NCBI GenBank assembly: GCA_019242065.1
Contig: JAFAWJ010000733.1
Span: 1 to 7,081, forward strand
Direction of reading: 5' to 3'
Length of the DNA stretch: 7,081 bases
Source: Chloroflexota bacterium
GTDB taxonomy: Bacteria; Chloroflexota; UBA6077; CF-72
Shown: positions 6,398-7,081 of the stretch, piece by piece
Position numbering within the stretch: position 1 is the stretch's first letter
How the letters are laid out: the number at the start of each line of letters is the position of its first letter
The notes under the pieces: generated by a model
Told to the model about the DNA's origin: nothing
Seen by the model: only the letters and a program-made list of their open reading frames with translations
Database searches by the model: none
Made by a program: the position numbers and the translations under genes

Positions 6398-6818
6398 CGA
6401 GGTAGCCCGCCAGCTCGCCGAGCTCGCGCGTCCATCCTTCGGCGTGACTGGCGTAGGTGGTGTGGCGGGAATCCTCGGGCAGCTGGGCGAAACCGGTCTC
6501 GACCACCCGCAGGCGGGTGCCGGGGCCCAGCGCTTCGAGGCTGAACTCGACGTAGGTCCGACGCGGGTCATCTGTGGGCAGGTCTGGCAGGCGCCAGGTG
6601 AAGCTGAAGACCGTCGGCTCTTCGACACGTTCGACGCGCATGTCGACGCTGAGGCCGCTTTTGAAGGTCATGTGGGCGGCGCCGCCGGGGCGGAGGTCGA
6701 TCGTGGCGCGGTCGCCGAACCAGGCGGACAGGCCCTGGGAGGTGGTGAGCGCGGCCCACACCCGGGCGGGTGGGTGGGCGAGGTCGAGGGTGCGTTCGAT
6801 TCGGTCGGGGAAGCCCAT
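6387..6818 (-). CDS. SRPBCC (AHSA1/START-like) domain protein, first gene of operon
   Basis: This 143-residue protein is a single AHSA1-type SRPBCC domain. The N-terminal strand and helix DRIERTLDLAHPPARVWAAL (5-24) and SQGLSAWFGDRATIDLRPGG (27-46) are typical, as are the central strands (VFSFTWRLPDL 70-80) and the closing amphipathic helix (HAEGWTRELGELAGYL 125-140). The start is the ATG at 6818, because a perfect AGGAGG (6830-6825) sits six bases upstream. The in-frame ATG at 6845 lies in the operator and at the predicted transcription start, so it is rejected. It is the first gene of a three-gene operon, and its TGA overlaps the ArsR start by 11 bp. It shares a fold with the third gene but the two are clearly diverged, so they are not a recent tandem duplication. 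The ligand or client is unknown. Confidence 0.92.
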   Translation of the reverse strand: MGFPDRIERTLDLAHPPARVWAALTTSQGLSAWFGDRATIDLRPGGAAHMTFKSGLSVDMRVERVEEPTVFSFTWRLPDLPTDDPRRTYVEFSLEALGPGTRLRVVETGFAQLPEDSRHTTYASHAEGWTRELGELAGYLDVA

Positions 6819-6824
6819 CGCGGT

Positions 6825-6830
6825 CCTCCT
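6825..6830 (-). promoter_or_regulatory. Consensus ribosome-binding site of the SRPBCC-ArsR-SRPBCC operon
   Basis: AGGAGG on the minus strand lies six bases before the ATG at 6818 and fixes the start of the first gene. It is the only full-consensus site in the operon; the two downstream genes appear to rely on overlapping frames. Confidence 0.9.
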
Positions 6831-6837
6831 GTATGTA

Positions 6838-6853
6838 GCAACCATCTAGTTGC
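6838..6853. promoter_or_regulatory. Operator copy 1, over the transcription start
   Basis: GCAACCATCTAGTTGC is a GCAAC-N6-GTTGC dyad whose half-site centres are 11 bp apart, one helical turn, as expected for a winged-helix dimer. It covers the predicted start of transcription just downstream of the -10 box. Assigned to the ArsR product by position only. Confidence 0.75.
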
Positions 6854-6854
6854 G

Positions 6855-6883
6855 ATAATATAGCAACTAATTGGTTGCGTCAA
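6855..6883 (-). promoter_or_regulatory. Promoter of the SRPBCC-ArsR-SRPBCC operon
   Basis: On the minus strand, -35 TTGACG (6883-6878) and -10 TATTAT (6860-6855) are separated by exactly 17 bp. Each hexamer is one base off consensus. The start site is predicted near 6848, giving a leader of about 30 bases that contains the AGGAGG. This is a housekeeping-sigma type promoter, expected to be strong when not repressed. Confidence 0.85.
6863..6878. promoter_or_regulatory. Operator copy 2, between -35 and -10
   Basis: GCAACTAATTGGTTGC is the same GCAAC-N6-GTTGC dyad, 25 bp centre to centre from copy 1. It fills the promoter spacer and touches the -35 hexamer. It matches the reverse complement of copy 1 at 14 of 16 positions, so the pair forms a 41-bp inverted repeat centred on the -10 box. 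A bound repressor here would block RNA polymerase. Confidence 0.75.
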
Positions 6884-6914
6884 GGGCTCCCTCGGCGTCG
6901 CCGGCGCAAGCCGA

Positions 6915-6952
6915 CGGCCGAGAGTCCAGGCGATCGGCCGAGAGCCCCAGGC
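6915..6952. repeat. Short imperfect direct repeat
   Basis: CGGCCGAGAG occurs at 6915-6924 and 6935-6944, and each copy is followed shortly by CCAGGC (6926-6931 and 6947-6952). The offset is 20 bp for the first part and 21 bp for the second, which suggests a local duplication with a one-base change. It lies in the stretch between the operon promoter and the phosphotransferase-like frame, where no gene is clear. Confidence 0.5.
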
Positions 6953-6994
6953 TGGCGGCGAGCCGGCCGCGGGCCAGCGCCGCGGGCGCTACGC

Positions 6995-7081
6995 ATGGGA
7001 ACGCTCGGCGGCGAATCGGCGGGGTCCAGCAACGGCCGCGACCTGGTGATGGAGCGCGTCGACGGCCCGACCATGCTGGCT
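6995..7081 (+). CDS. Possible phosphotransferase (APH-like kinase) N-terminal fragment, cut by window edge
   Basis: A plus-strand frame stays open to the last base, and its final 29 codons from the ATG at 6995 read like a real protein: 25 of the 28 codons after the ATG end in G or C. The segment GRDLVMERVDGPTMLA resembles, from memory, the hinge region of aminoglycoside-phosphotransferase-like kinases, which usually lies some 70-80 residues into the protein. The frame is open back to a stop at 6836, but the upstream translation is arginine/proline-rich and not recognisable. There is no ATG or GTG before 6995; a TTG at 6875 falls in the operon operator. Either the start is non-canonical, the N-terminus is unusual, or the 5' end is damaged. 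No Shine-Dalgarno is seen at 6995. It is divergent from the SRPBCC-ArsR operon. Confidence 0.4.
   Translation, partial: MGTLGGESAGSSNGRDLVMERVDGPTMLA

Noticed and set aside
6398..6628. N-terminal extension of the ArsR frame by 77 codons
   Set aside because: It lies inside the first SRPBCC gene, is low in family-like pattern, and the ArsR domain begins right at the ATG at 6397.
6819..6845. Upstream ATG at 6845 for the first SRPBCC protein
   Set aside because: It falls in the operator at the predicted transcription start, while the ATG at 6818 has AGGAGG six bases before it.
6207..6863. Plus-strand 218-residue open frame opposite the SRPBCC-ArsR genes
   Set aside because: It is antisense to two well-supported genes and crosses the promoter and operators; no domain is recognisable.
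6880..7074. Minus-strand 64-residue open frame at the right edge
   Set aside because: The translation is arginine/proline-rich without any motif, overlaps the better plus-strand kinase-like frame and ends at the operon -35 box.

Overview
The window is a GC-rich stretch of bacterial chromosome, densely coded, with short intergenic gaps and G/C-rich third codon positions. It holds eight recognisable genes: six complete ones wholly inside, one complete gene that overlaps its neighbours, and one 2-hydroxyacid dehydrogenase cut by the left edge. A further phosphotransferase-like fragment runs off the right edge. A Tat-type lipoprotein solute-binding protein, a metabolic amidase/SDR cluster and ArsR/SRPBCC genes point to a soil-type high-GC bacterium such as a Chloroflexota or Actinomycetota member. 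No phylogenetic marker is present, so this is only a guess.

Layout. Left (2-715, +): the 3' part of a D-2-hydroxyacid dehydrogenase, ending just before a strong hairpin (719-751) in the gap between convergent genes. Middle (5038 to 844, all -): a probable catabolic cluster transcribed as SDR oxidoreductase, then family-5 solute-binding lipoprotein, then amidase-signature hydrolase. No permease or ATPase gene for the transporter is in the window. The amidase ribosome-binding site lies inside a perfect hairpin. Then (5123-5494, +): a small NTF2-like/DUF4440 protein divergent from the SDR.

Right (6818 to 5523, all -): a tight three-gene operon, SRPBCC (AHSA1) protein, ArsR-type repressor, second SRPBCC (AHSA1) protein. 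Reading frames overlap by 11 and 4 bp. Upstream is a near-consensus promoter (TTGACG, 17-bp spacer, TATTAT) whose -10 box sits at the exact centre of a 41-bp dyad made of two inverted 16-bp operator-like copies. This is the clearest regulatory structure in the window and strongly suggests autoregulation by the ArsR protein.

No RNA gene, insertion sequence, CRISPR array or phage feature was seen. I see no obviously new defence or mobile system. The best leads are the symmetric operator of the SRPBCC-ArsR-SRPBCC operon and the hairpin over the amidase ribosome-binding site.
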